Origin: Coriolopsis trogii
Lineage: Eukaryota; Basidiomycota; Agaricomycetes; Polyporales; Polyporaceae
NCBI GenBank assembly: GCA_020543525.1
Contig: JAHYIO010000001.1
Coordinates: forward strand, 1,674,001-1,738,000
Length of the DNA stretch: 64,000 nucleotides
Direction of reading: 5' to 3'
In this document: one piece after another, positions 1 through 10,273 of the stretch
How positions within the stretch are numbered: position 1 is the first letter of the stretch
Layout of the letters: every line of letters starts with the position of its first letter
The notes under the pieces: generated by a model
Told to the model about the DNA's origin: nothing
The model's database searches: none
What the model saw: only the letters and a program-made list of their open reading frames with translations
Made by a program: the position numbers and the translations under genes

Positions 1-214
1 AGTACGTGCCGGCAGAGTTCAAAAGCCCGTCGCCCGTCGCCCGCTTCCATGCGAAAGAAGGCTCCGGTCACGGGCCGTGTCCAGTAAGCTCCTTGAGTAA
101 TAGCGGACCAGTAGTCAGAAGTTTGAATGCCGGCTGTAGGAACTGTTCATCTGTATATATACCTCCAGGTCTCTTCAGGTAACTTTGTGCAGGTCCTTCA
201 TCAATTCCACCGTC

Positions 215-2305
215 ATGATTGACCTTCAAGTGTTCCTTCTCTATAGTACGCTTGGGTCAGTCTCAGCTTACCTCGTCTGGTGGTGGTCGACTCCGGTCTG
301 TTCTCATTGATCTTTGGTGTATGGTTAATTTGAAGAAACTCACCGGCTGCACAGCTTTCCTCGATTCCTACCGTGGGCGGACCATCAGCACCGTTGTTCT
401 CTTACTTGGCAGCCCGGAGGTTCAAGAGTTATGGAATTCAAGTCCTTAAAGAGGGGTGCAGGAAGGTCAGAGCCGAAATGTGAATTCGCGCAATGGCACC
501 TTACTGATCGACATCTTCGCGGGAGCAGTACCCAAACTCGGTATTCAAAGTGGCCCTGATGGATCGATGGTGTGTCGTCATCAATGGAACGCAGATGATA
601 GACGAACATCGTAAGCGTCCGGACGAAGAGCTATCGTTCCGGGATGGTGTCAACGAGGTGTGCAACTGCGACTTGACCCGGGTTCATACCTTGTCGCATA
701 AGTACTTATTATGAATGTCCAGATCCTCGATCTCCCTTTCATCCTTGGTCGCCATGCAAACGACCGCTCCCATGCGAGCTTCATCCGGGAGAAGCTGGTG
801 CGAATGGTCCCCGCGATACTGCCGGACGTCATCGACGAAATAAACCTGGCAGTACCAGAGTCAATCCCTGCAAGAGACGATGGTGTGTGAGGTACCGTGA
901 GTTGCTCAGAGACATTGGCTTACAAATGTGCAGAATGGTTAGCCATCCATGTTATGGCGGTGATGCCCAAGATCATCGCCCGCATCAGTAATCGTGTCTT
1001 CGTCGGCATGCCCTTGTGTGCGTAGTGTGACAATCAATGCTAATTAGTTCTGCTCTACTTACGAGGTACCGAAGGCCGTAATGCAGAGCTCCTTAACTAT
1101 GCGGTGACCTTTGCCCGCGCTATTAGCGAGGACAAAACCAAGATTCGCATGTTGCCGTGGTTCGTGAAAAGGTCAGTCTAGTGGCCTTCTCATAGCGGGC
1201 TCTCACCTGATGTTGTCAATGATAGCTTCGCACGTCTCTTCGAGAACAGGACTGCCAGGTGCATCCGGGGCGTAGCCTCATTGATCAAGCCCATTATGGA
1301 TGAGCGAAAGGCAGAGCTTACAGTCCAAGGAATGGATTACCCTGGCAAACCGGTACGTCAAGTGGTGAAGCGATCACTCTGGTCTGATCCTCATGGGCCT
1401 CTCCAATAGAACGACGTCATTCAATGGGCAGTGGAACAAGGGCGCGACGATGAAGAGCAGATCGCACACAGCCTTCTTCGAATCAACTTCGCGGCCATAC
1501 ACACGTCATCTATGGTAACAAGATCATGAATCATTCTTCGATTTCTTCAGATCTGTCACTTACTTGTGGTATCTCCCCTCTTCAAGACACTCACCCAGGT
1601 CCTGTATTACCTCGCGGCCGAGCCAAAGTACATCCCAGAGCTCAGGGCCGAGATCGAACCTATCATCGCCAAAGAAGGATGGACGAAGGCAGCCATGGAT
1701 AAGATGTGGAAGCTCGACAGTGTTTTCAAAGAGGTACAGCGCCTCGATGGCCTGACTTTAGGTGAGTCTTGCAAGACCCTCCAAACCTCCAAGATCTCAT
1801 TCCACGCGGAGTGTAGGCTCGATGATCCGCATGACCATGCAAGACGTGACGCTCAACGACGGCACCATGCTTCCGAAGGGGACTCTGGTGGTCGCGGCCT
1901 CCCACTCCATATGCCACGACTCGAGCCGATATCCCGCTCCTGACGAGTTTGACCCCTTTCGATTTGCGCGCCTGCGTGCGCTCGAGGGCGAGACCATGAA
2001 GCATCAGTTCGTCCACACGTCGCTCGATCACCTTTCCTTCGGGCACGGAAAGCATGCTTGGTAAGTGGTGGTCGTATTCACCTATGCACATCGACGGTTT
2101 CGTTGTGAACTGATGTCGTTATATAAGCCCTGGCCGATTCTTCGCAGCCAACGAGCTGAAGGCGACACTTGCGTATCTACTCCTCAATTACGACTTGAAG
2201 TGCGTACAAGAGGGACAGCGTCCGAAGAACTTCTATAATGCGCTGAGTGTCCTGCCGGATCCATTCGGTCAAGTCTGCTTCAAGAGGCGTCAGATATCTT
2301 GCTGA
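215..2305 (+). CDS. Cytochrome P450 monooxygenase (copy 1), intact
   Basis: Membrane-anchored haem-thiolate monooxygenase. The natural substrate cannot be read from sequence; in polypores such P450s act on terpenoids, aromatics or xenobiotics. The ATG at 215 opens a 27-codon exon ending in a hydrophobic anchor (YLVWWWSTP). Further exons follow at 355-465 (proline-rich hinge IPTVGGPSAP), 529-657 (SVFKVALMDRWCVV) and 723-882, and on to the C-terminus. Introns are short and GT-AG. The ExxR motif is EVQR near 1732. The haem loop FGHGKHAC-PGRFF is assembled across the intron at about 2062-2126, with the Cys codon split by the splice. The gene ends KRRQISC-stop. All expected exons read open, so it looks functional. 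It is a paralogue of the opposite-strand P450 at 7303-9392, with matching motifs and intron positions. CYP family assignment was not attempted. Confidence 0.88.
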
Positions 2306-2849
2306 GCGATTCACCTGAGATTGGTGGCTCTCGAATCAGTATATGAAACGAATCGCATGTAGCAGACCAGACCTCGCTTTGACGATTGAACATTGTCGCA
2401 GGGCCACGAAGAGAAGTTGGCCTTTTGCTTATACCTTCAACATGGACCATGCCTGCAAGAGATCGTCGAATTCTTATCAATCAATCACAGAATGGCCTGC
2501 ATTGCGTCTTACAAGCATATACCGAGCTAATCAATGACTTCCCCAGCCAATAGCCCAAGCTGATGCAGCGATGGATTTGAGACTTGTTAACAGAAGAAAG
2601 GCGAACAATTCCATCGACGAAGGGTGTGACACCCTGTATGAACGATGTCAATATCGTATTCGCGAGGTTCCACGAAGACTCACTTCATTATTGACAAGCA
2701 GTGTAATCCCACTTACGTGCCGTCGATCATAGTTTGCAGTCTCCTTATCACAGCACAGGCGCGACAGTGATTTCCACCTAACAGACACCCATAAATATAC
2801 CCAGACGCGTATCGGTGAAGATGGTAGCGTACCTTGCGCCCCTACAGGC

Positions 2850-3311
2850 CTATGACTGCTCCACACCCGCATCCTCGGCGTCCTCTGCCAGCTCATAGCC
2901 TACCCATACCACCTCCGAGCAGCTCGCACAGCCAACCACATGCTGTCCGGCATCGAGCATGTCCTCCGTAACGACGTACGTTCCTCCACATCGACAAGGG
3001 TGGGTCCAGACAGAGTCTGACTCCTCGAAGTCTTCAAGGGAGATGACCTGGGCGGGGCGAGGTCCAAACCGCTTCTCATCGGATGTTCTGAGTGTATCAT
3101 AGCATGCTCTGAGTTGAGGATCATGGAGAGTATTGAACGCGTCCTTTAGTAAGCCAATGTCGATGTCTGGTCTTGAGATGCCAGAACGGCATTTGTCGGG
3201 GTGTGAGGCAAGCAGTGCACGGTGGTAGGCTGCCTTGATTTCTGCCTCCGTTGCGGATGGCGACAAGGATAGCAAAGCATAGTAATCAGGAACTTGAGAG
3301 ACAGTAGACAT
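2850..3311 (-). CDS. DPH4: Dph4-type J-protein for diphthamide synthesis
   Basis: Single-exon gene of 153 codons. The N-terminal half is a J domain (about residues 8-80) with DYYALLSLSPSATEAEIKAAY and the HPDK motif needed to stimulate Hsp70. The C-terminal half is a CSL-type zinc finger, with CRC followed about 20 residues later by CASC. That pairing is diagnostic of Dph4/Jjj3, which supplies electrons or iron to the Dph1-Dph2 step that modifies a histidine of elongation factor 2. The start chosen is the ATG at 3311, directly before the J domain; an open frame upstream lacks homology. It is divergent from the ING gene, with 192 bp between the two starts, so they probably share a promoter. 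Confidence 0.88.
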   Translation of the reverse strand: MSTVSQVPDYYALLSLSPSATEAEIKAAYHRALLASHPDKCRSGISRPDIDIGLLKDAFNTLHDPQLRACYDTLRTSDEKRFGPRPAQVISLEDFEESDSVWTHPCRCGGTYVVTEDMLDAGQHVVGCASCSEVVWVGYELAEDAEDAGVEQS

Positions 3312-3503
3312 CTGTGAGTCGTCGTGGTAGCTTTCCAAGACACGATCGCCACAAGATTTCTGCACCCGGATGCCCGGTCCGGCTGAACGGACCGCTGCGT
3401 GGAGATGCACTCGCTACAGGCGCGGGAACGAGTCTCGGTCTCGGGACAAACGAGTGCATTCGTCCTCCACTAGCCCACTTTTCCCCGTCCACCCTCCCCC
3501 GGC
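3312..3503. promoter_or_regulatory. Shared intergenic promoter between DPH4 and the ING gene
   Basis: The 192-bp gap separates two divergent ATGs. No TATA box is seen on either side. A C-rich pyrimidine stretch lies just before the ING start at 3504, typical of fungal initiation regions. That this is a bidirectional promoter is inferred from layout only. Confidence 0.4.
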
Positions 3504-5073
3504 ATGTCGCGCAGACCTGCCACGATGAACTACCCCTTGAGCTCACCCTCCGCCGCCGACAAGGCGTTCAGCCTCGCTCACCTCACCGAGTACGCCCACA
3601 CGCTCGACAGCCTCCCTATCGACCTCTCCCGAAGCTATGGCGACCTTCGCGAGCTCGACGCGGTGCTCTCCTCCTCGATGACGCTACTCACGTCCAAGAT
3701 AAACGAGCTCATTTCCATGATCGAGACGAAGTCCGGGTCGAACGACGACCGCCTCTACCTCCTCACCGAGATCGCAGACGAGGCTGGCCGGCTCAGACTC
3801 GGGGGCGAAGACAAGATTCGCGTCGCCTGCCACGCCGCCGACGGCCTTCTCGCGCACAAGTCATACATGAGGGCACTGCTTGACCGCATACCGGAGAAGG
3901 AGTTCGGGAGGACGGCAGAGGCGTTGTCGAGGAAGACGGTATTCCCCCACGTTTCGTCTCGCCACTTTTACCCGCCCGGGATGTCGGGCGAGGGCGGGCG
4001 TCGTCCCCGGCGTCCTGCGGGGGCCAGCGCGGGCTATGGAGCACTCCTCACGAATGGGGGAGAGGCGAGTCCTGGGAAGAGGAAGAGGGCCCCGAAGGAC
4101 GATGATGTTGACGTTACGCGGACGCCCAGCAAGAAGGATCGCGTCGACGCCCCGGTCGCGAGGCCACGGCCGAACGCGAGGCCAAGAAAGTGCGTATCTT
4201 CGTTCACATCCATCCATCCCTTCCTTTGCCGTCCTGTAGGCACAATGCATCGAGCGTGCTCGCTTGAATTCTGCATCGCTATCAGGCCCCGAACCCTTGT
4301 CAGGGTTCCTTTGCTCTATTCCCTCGGATTACCCCGTCGTGTTCCTGACGCTTTTGTCTTATTAGGGGAGACAGAGTCACCTCTCCTGCAGAGTCCGTTG
4401 TCTCTATCGCATCTCACCTCCCTCAAAACATGCCGCCACAGTCAAGCGCTGCCCCTGCCCGACTGGCCGCCAACGGTCGCGTCGGGAGCGGGTCCTCCAA
4501 CAAACGCACCCAGAACAACGAGAATGCACGTCGGGACGCGTTTAGTGCTCAGCCCCCGGCTGCCAACCACCCCTCACTCCCATCATATGGCTTGGCGACT
4601 CAGGCCAGTGTCGTCGCCGCCAACAACGGGCGTGCGATGAGCAACGGGCTTATCGACTGGCCGCATGGACAGCTCGAGGGTCCGGGGATGCCAGTCGCGC
4701 GGAACAACCCGAGGCAACAAGCGGCCGGAGATGGGAACGACGGCGCTGTGAGTGCCGAGCCCGATGCGGATGCGGACGATAGGACGTACTGCTTCTGCGA
4801 CGGAGTGAGCTATGGGGAGATGATTGGGTGTGATGATGCGAACTGCGAGAGAGAATGGGTACGTGCTTGGGTCCTTCTGCTCGAGTGGACGGAGTCTCAC
4901 GTCCTGTTGGCTATGTTCAGTTCCATCTTGCGTGTGTCGGCCTCACTGTGGTTCCCGCTGGCGCGTGGTGCTGTAGCCAGTGTCTGGAAAGACGGCAGAA
5001 CCAGAAGAAGGCAGCGAGTCGGGGAAAGAAGAGGACAGTGGGCGGACGTGCTGGGATGAAGAACGGAGCATAA
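3504..5073 (+). CDS. ING-family PHD-finger protein (Yng2/Png1-like)
   Basis: Chromatin reader of histone-acetyltransferase or deacetylase complexes; in yeasts the ING proteins Yng2, Yng1 and Pho23 serve NuA4, NuA3 and Rpd3. The N-terminal exon (3504-4189) has the ING coiled-coil (residues about 25-130, LTEYAHTLDSLPIDLSRSYG) followed by a basic NLS-like linker (KRKRAPKDDDVD). An intron is inferred at 4190-4365. The next exon carries a low-complexity linker and the PHD finger begins YCFCDGVSYGEMIGCDD. A second intron with a donor near 4860 interrupts the finger, which resumes FHLACVGL and ends WCCSQC, completing the C4HC3 set. The tail is Lys/Arg rich. The PHD position at the extreme C-terminus matches the family. 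Which complex it serves is not determined. A second in-frame ATG lies at 3525. Confidence 0.86.
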
Positions 5074-5434
5074 CTGAGGCTTTCAGTTGTTACGATCATC
5101 TTTATCCATGGTGAGTGCAGCCAGTCTCCATCACGTCGGTTGTTGTGCTGAGATGAGCACCCAGTATTATCGTTTGCTCGGACGTGGTTACTGTATCTTG
5201 TCCGTTGTCTTGTCATGTGTACTCTAGGCCTCTTCAAGCATTGCTCTTAATCTCTTGTTTCCATCGCAAGTCTTCGTTCTCTTCGAGTGAGCAACAGGGT
5301 TCGCGGTGTCATTGCATGAGAGGAGCAAACGGCACGTCGACGGACAGTACCAGCGCCACGAAGCGCCGAGTGTCATGACATGCATCGAACTTGAAGCAGT
5401 CGATCGGATGCCCACTCCCCGCACGTCGCTGTTG

Positions 5435-5440
5435 TATAAA
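5435..5440 (+). promoter_or_regulatory. TATA box of the zinc-finger/SAM-like gene
   Basis: TATAAA lies about 110 bp upstream of the inferred split start codon at 5546, with a pyrimidine-rich stretch between (5458-5500). Consistent with a fungal core promoter. Confidence 0.5.
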
Positions 5441-5545
5441 GGCGAGTGCTCTGTTCCTTTCAGTCTGATACACTCTTCTTTCTGCCCCACCATCCTCGCA
5501 CGGCCTCCCTATACCGATTTATCTGGCCCCAACGTCTCTGAGAAC

Positions 5546-6790
5546 ATGTGGGTGACCATTTCTTACGCATATAGTCACTGACTGGAATTATACATAGGCC
5601 TAGGGAACCAAAAGAGCTCTTCTGCTGTGGCGAGCTGCACAAGTCTGGCAACTACCATCGCCTCAAGGTACACCAGCAGTACACCAAAATACACTTCTAT
5701 GGCTTTCCCGAGGCATCCTTCACGCTGCGCCGCAACCCCAAGACGCAGATGTTCCACTGTCCGGAATGCGACAAGATGATGCCGATTGCGAATCTCATAC
5801 GCGTGAGCATTCGCACTGTCTCGATGTACTCAGCCATGGCTTAGGGTTTGCGCAGCAACACGTTCATCAGAAGTGCGAAGGATACCTGAAGTATCGTCAT
5901 CGGTCGTCCGCGACGAAGGTCAATGTGGCTCCAGCGCCTGAAAAGCCTGAAGACGACGTCGATCTCGGTGCCCTCGGATCTGCGCTGTCGCAACCGAAGA
6001 CCGAAGAAGGGGACATCGGACAGGGATCAGGGGACGTCGATACCGGCATGGACATTGACCCATTCGTGGATAGCGTGCAGGAGGGTAAGTAACACATTCC
6101 TTTCGGGTTTCACGTTGTTCATGAGCAGAGTCGTCAGAGCGTGAAGCTAGCACATGCATCGCGCCGTTCGGGCAGATTGAAGCCGCATCAGCTTCCTCCA
6201 GTCAGCATGAACGCATCGTCACACCGGAACACATGTCATCGACGACACCGGATGCGTCCCCTTGCGCGCCCGAAGAGCCTCACTTCACAACGCCTCTCCT
6301 TCGCCCTGCGATGTGGTCGCCTCTGAGCGTGCCCACCAGAACACCTCTTGGGCCAAACCTGGCGTTACTCGCCTCAACACCTTCGCTCACAGCAAGTCTG
6401 TCCTCTCGTGCTTCGACGTCCTCTTTCCGTTCCATCATCGAACATCGGTACTATGGTCCTCCGAATGTTGCGCTGAAGGCAGAGCCGGACCAAGGTCCAC
6501 AGCAAGACTCACATGACTCCCTACCGTTCGTCTCCCTGGCTCGCTTTGCTAGACCTCAGCGTACCGCGGCCCAAGTCTTCTTGGAAGGACTGCGTCGCCC
6601 ACTTGGTCACGCCGCGCCACACCTCCACTCGCTAGGTATCGTCACCTCCGCCGATCTCGACTTAGCCTGCACGATGCCCGAAACCTGGAATGAGCTGGGC
6701 AGTATACTTCGCGGGAAAGGTGTCACAATGATCGAGTGGTTGATGGTCAAGGAGGCATTCAAGGCGCGTGGGGGGCGGGACATGAGCTGA
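5546..6790 (+). CDS. C2H2/C2HC-like zinc-finger protein with C-terminal SAM-like module
   Basis: Not a recognised family. The start codon appears split by an intron: AT at 5546-5547, intron 5548-5597, then G at 5598, giving MPREPKELFCCGELHKSG. Exons 5598-5802, 5856-6084 and 6129-6790 join in frame for about 365 residues. Two Cys/His clusters sit at the N-terminus: FCCGELHKSGNYHRLKVH, and FHCPECDKMM continuing across the intron into QHVHQKC. This suggests a nucleic-acid-binding pair of fingers. An acidic, Ser/Pro-rich linker follows. The last 70 residues (about 6571-6771; VFLEGLRRPLGH, LGIVTSADL, GVTMIEWLMVKEAF) match the SAM-like repeat found in the three genes at 37.8-44.8 kb. A role in transcription or protein association is inferred only. 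Confidence 0.72.
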
Positions 6791-7302
6791 GGGTGTGTAT
6801 CCGCTTTCGCCTAAACATCAATCGAAGTCTCGTCTGCTTCTATGCCAATCATGAAGCCCGAAAACGTGTACGCTCCTCTGTTCACGCTCCACATACCTGA
6901 GCATGCTTCCCTCTGTATGCGACGAACTCAACAGACGTGCTTCGCTCCCTCGCGGCACGTACTCATGATCATCGTCTATACTTACAGGATTTGGACGCTT
7001 CCTAGATCCGCCTATCTGTATGCGCTAAAACGGTCTCTTTCAATGCGATCAATGCCTGCATCGCGAACAAAGAGTCACCATGGAGCTGTCTATATGTGTA
7101 CGATGAGTAGACACTCCCAATTGTTCGTTTGTCCGACGTGAATGTGACATTGCGCATGGGGCACGGAATTCGATTGTGAGGAGCGAAAGGGCAAGGTGCG
7201 GACGAGGTAATAAGGGGCACGACTCGAATGTCCTACTTTGCTATACTTATCGTGTGCGGGTATCGCATAGAGGCTCCTTGTCCATCCAACACTTCCGGTT
7301 CC
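6791..7302. other. Intergenic gap without a recognisable gene
   Basis: About 510 bp between the 3' ends of two convergent genes. I see no conserved coding frame, RNA gene or repeat here; it probably holds two 3' untranslated regions. Confidence 0.6.
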
Positions 7303-9392
7303 TCAGGACGACTGGAGGGTTTGTCGCTTTCTGAACAAAATGCGTGCGTCCGGGTTTGGGCAAATTGACAACGCGTCGTAGATGTTCGCCGGACGGGATC
7401 CGTCTCCGGCTAATTTGATGTCGTAGTTCACGAGAAAGTATGCCAGCACGGCCTTCAGCTCATTTGCCGCGAAGAACCGCCCCGGACTGTATATAGGTGA
7501 GCTCCACATTGAGGCAAGCAAAAAAGATGCGACCCATACCAAGCATGCTTTCCATGACCGAACGAGACGTATTCCGGAGATGTATGGACGAATTGATGCT
7601 TCATGTTCTCGCCCTCCTGCTTCCGCAATCGCGCGAACCGGAAAGGGTCGAACTCGGCAGGTGAAGCATACTTCGCTTCATCCTGATACATGGGCTGTGA
7701 AGCCGCCATGACGGTTGTTCCCCGCGGGAGGAACGTCCCGTCACGGAGTGTCACGTCCTTCATCGCTTTGCGAACAACCGAAGCTGTACAGACATCGTCA
7801 GTATGTCTCGACAAACATGCTATTGACGCTACAGCATACCCATTGCAATCCCATTCAGACGTTGGGACTCCTTGAGGGTACTATCGAGCTTCCACATCTT
7901 GTCCATGGTGGCCTTGGTCCACCCCTCGGTGGCAACCACTGGTTCAATCTCCCCCCTGAGCTCCGCAATGACCTCGGCCGGTGCAGTGGCAAGATCGTAC
8001 AGGACTTGCGTAAGATTCTGCGGCCACAGACGGAATGAGTACATACGCGGAGACGTCGCAGGCAACAAATGACGCGTCACGCACCATTGATGAAGTGTGA
8101 ATGGCGGCGAAGTTCAGCATAAGCACGCTGTATGCCATGCTCTCCTCCGAGTACTCTCCATGTTCGACCTTCCACTGTATGATGTCTCTCTGATTGCGGA
8201 TCCAGTGGGCCGGCTGAGCTCCATCACGTACATGGTACTTGCAAAGGACTCACCGGCTTCCCCTCTTGAACGTCTACGCCGCGCTCATTCTTCTGGTCTT
8301 GATAGTTCGCAATGACGGGCCTCAGGTGCAACACGGCGCGCTGTAAAAGTTGTTTCGTTCCACCCTCGCAGACTCCAAACAACCTGCAGGCATGTGATGA
8401 GCGTTACACTTGCCTCAGTAGCAGCGCATTATACTGACCGCTTCACGATGTCGGGCACCATTCTCGTGTACGTCTTGTCCTGGCCCATCAAAGCAGCGAA
8501 GTTGACGGCAAGGTCCAGATAGTCTTCGTTGCGACCTGGGGAAATGTGATGCATATTTAAGGGGCAAGGATGAGTGTAGAGAAGGCGTACATAGAGGTAG
8601 ACCGAGGAAGACGCGTGTACTAACACGTGCGATGATCTTTGGCAGTGTTTCCATCACGTTGATGGAAACCCAATCTGCAGAACGAACAAATTACTCCCTC
8701 GCAGTTTCCAATGGTGAAATGTATCTAATCACCTTCGTTCTCTGCGGGAATGTGAGCAGGTACGGCCAGGGTAATTTCGTCGATGATGTCCGGAAATACC
8801 GCAGGGACCATGCGTGTCAGTCCCTCTTTAATGAAATGTATATGAGAGTCGTCATCAGCATGATGTCCTGCCATGGCTTTTATATCCATGAGCTACGATC
8901 ATCCGGTCAGCCCAATATGAGCATATGGACGACGGGTGAGATGTGGTACCTCTTGGACGACATCCGCGAAAGACAGTTCGTCGTCAGGCCGCTTCCGCAA
9001 GTCTTCTACCATCTCTGGACCGTTTACAACAACAATCCATCGATCCATGAGCGGCATCTTGAACGCCGTGCCTCGGAACTGTCATCACGCGAAGCAAAAT
9101 CAGCGCCTTTCTGAGGTCTTTCAGGAGTCGAACTCGCTCACTTTCCTGTACGCATCACTCAAGAGTGTTACAGCGTTGTGCTTCACATTCCATGCAGTCC
9201 AGTATGAGAGTAACGGGGCAGAGGGACCGCCGACTGTTGGAATCGAGTACAGCTACATGACGTAGCGCCAGATCAACATCAGCTACAAATTCACGAGGAC
9301 CAACGACATACCGGACTAAGCCGCCACGAGACAAGATATGCAGCAACGAGAACAGCAGCCCCAGTCCAGGTGATGCTCGTCAGACTCTCCAT
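7303..9392 (-). CDS. Cytochrome P450 monooxygenase (copy 2), intact
   Basis: Paralogue of the P450 at 215-2305 with the same exon plan. The ATG at 9392 gives an anchor exon (MESLTSITWTGAAVLVAAY). The next exon holds IPTVGGPSAPLLSYWTAW, then FKMPLMDRWIVVVNGPEM and ARVSTRVFLGLPLC follow. Later exons carry the ExxR motif (ESQR at about 7850), TVMAASQPMYQDEAKY, and the haem loop FGHGKHAC-PGRFFAANELK, with the Cys codon again split by an intron. The protein ends KRQTLQSS. Every exon could be joined without a premature stop, so I call it functional although scattered frames make it look broken. Substrate unknown. It converges on the zinc-finger gene and lies next to a third, degraded P450 tail at 10 kb. 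Confidence 0.85.
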
Positions 9393-9987
9393 GAACAGGA
9401 CAAGGACAGGTTAGACGGGGTCGACGAGCCCAGGAGCATCAAGATACTTATACGATTCTGCCTTCCCTCAGGATGTCAGTGCGACGACAGAGCGGAGCAC
9501 TGAACTGCCTACCACGCAAGATACGCAAGATACTAATCTTCTTGATTCGGAGCACCGGAGTACATTGCAGGAAGGTTGTGACGCTGTTCACACGGCTTGC
9601 TATCGTCAGAAACACATGATCATAGTCAGCCTGTTGCGAGATGACTCGGAAGAGGAAGAGGATGCCTCAAGATACCGATTCGAGGTACACGCCAGTGTAG
9701 TTCGACAGCCTGGTTAACAACTTCAGCCGGACATGGATCACGAGGCACATGGAATCCTCACGTACCATCACGGACTTCCAAGACTGCGCGGAAGGCAGCA
9801 GAGATCATTCCTTGTGAAGAATGGTCGCCGAGCCAGCCGAGGGGGCCGAATCTCCTGTAACGCAAGGACAATGAGTCAATGGCCCGACCCATCCACGTAC
9901 CTTGCCTAAACGTGCCGGTATGGCGCTGTCTGGGTCCTCTGCACAGATCGTATGGACGCAGATAGCATGCAATCAGTCAGAAGCAGA
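9393..9987. other. Intergenic gap upstream of P450 copy 2
   Basis: Roughly 600 bp that must hold the promoter of the minus-strand P450. No convincing ORF, TATA box or repeat was recognised. Confidence 0.5.
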
Positions 9988-10206
9988 CTACAGATAGCTC
10001 CAAAGGGACGCTTGGCGCCTCTTTAACATCATTTCTCCCTCGGGATTCGGAAGGACGACCTCCCCAATATACAGGTTCTCGGGACGACGACCATCTCCAG
10101 GAAGCTTGAGGTTATAGTTGACAAGAATGCAGGCGCACATCGCCTGGAGTTCGAGCATCGTGACCCCACCTGCTTCTGCAATTCCCAAAGTGCAGTCCCA
10201 CATCAT
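9988..10206 (-). pseudogene. Cytochrome P450 C-terminal relic
   Basis: About 55 codons resemble the end of the two nearby P450s: LELQAMCACILVNYNLKLPG, then GRRPENLYIGEVVLPNPEGE and a KRRQ tail. This corresponds to the region just after the haem cysteine. The cysteine loop itself and everything upstream are absent; the preceding sequence belongs to the 3' end of a carboxypeptidase. It is probably what remains of a third copy of the local P450 family after a rearrangement. The open frame is not expected to be expressed as an enzyme. Confidence 0.7.
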
Positions 10207-10273
10207 CTTAAACGGGATCTTTAAGACACATATGGATAGTACGTACCTTGTTCAGTTATCATATCTTCCTAAC

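Noticed and set aside
3314..3883. 189-codon Arg/Pro-rich open frame overlapping the DPH4-ING boundary
   Set aside because: It overlaps the ING exon in another frame and its composition is that of a GC-rich shadow; no domain is visible.
7303..9392. P450 copy 2 as a truncated pseudogene
   Set aside because: First impression only; careful reading recovered all upstream exons, including the ATG and anchor, with proper splice sites.
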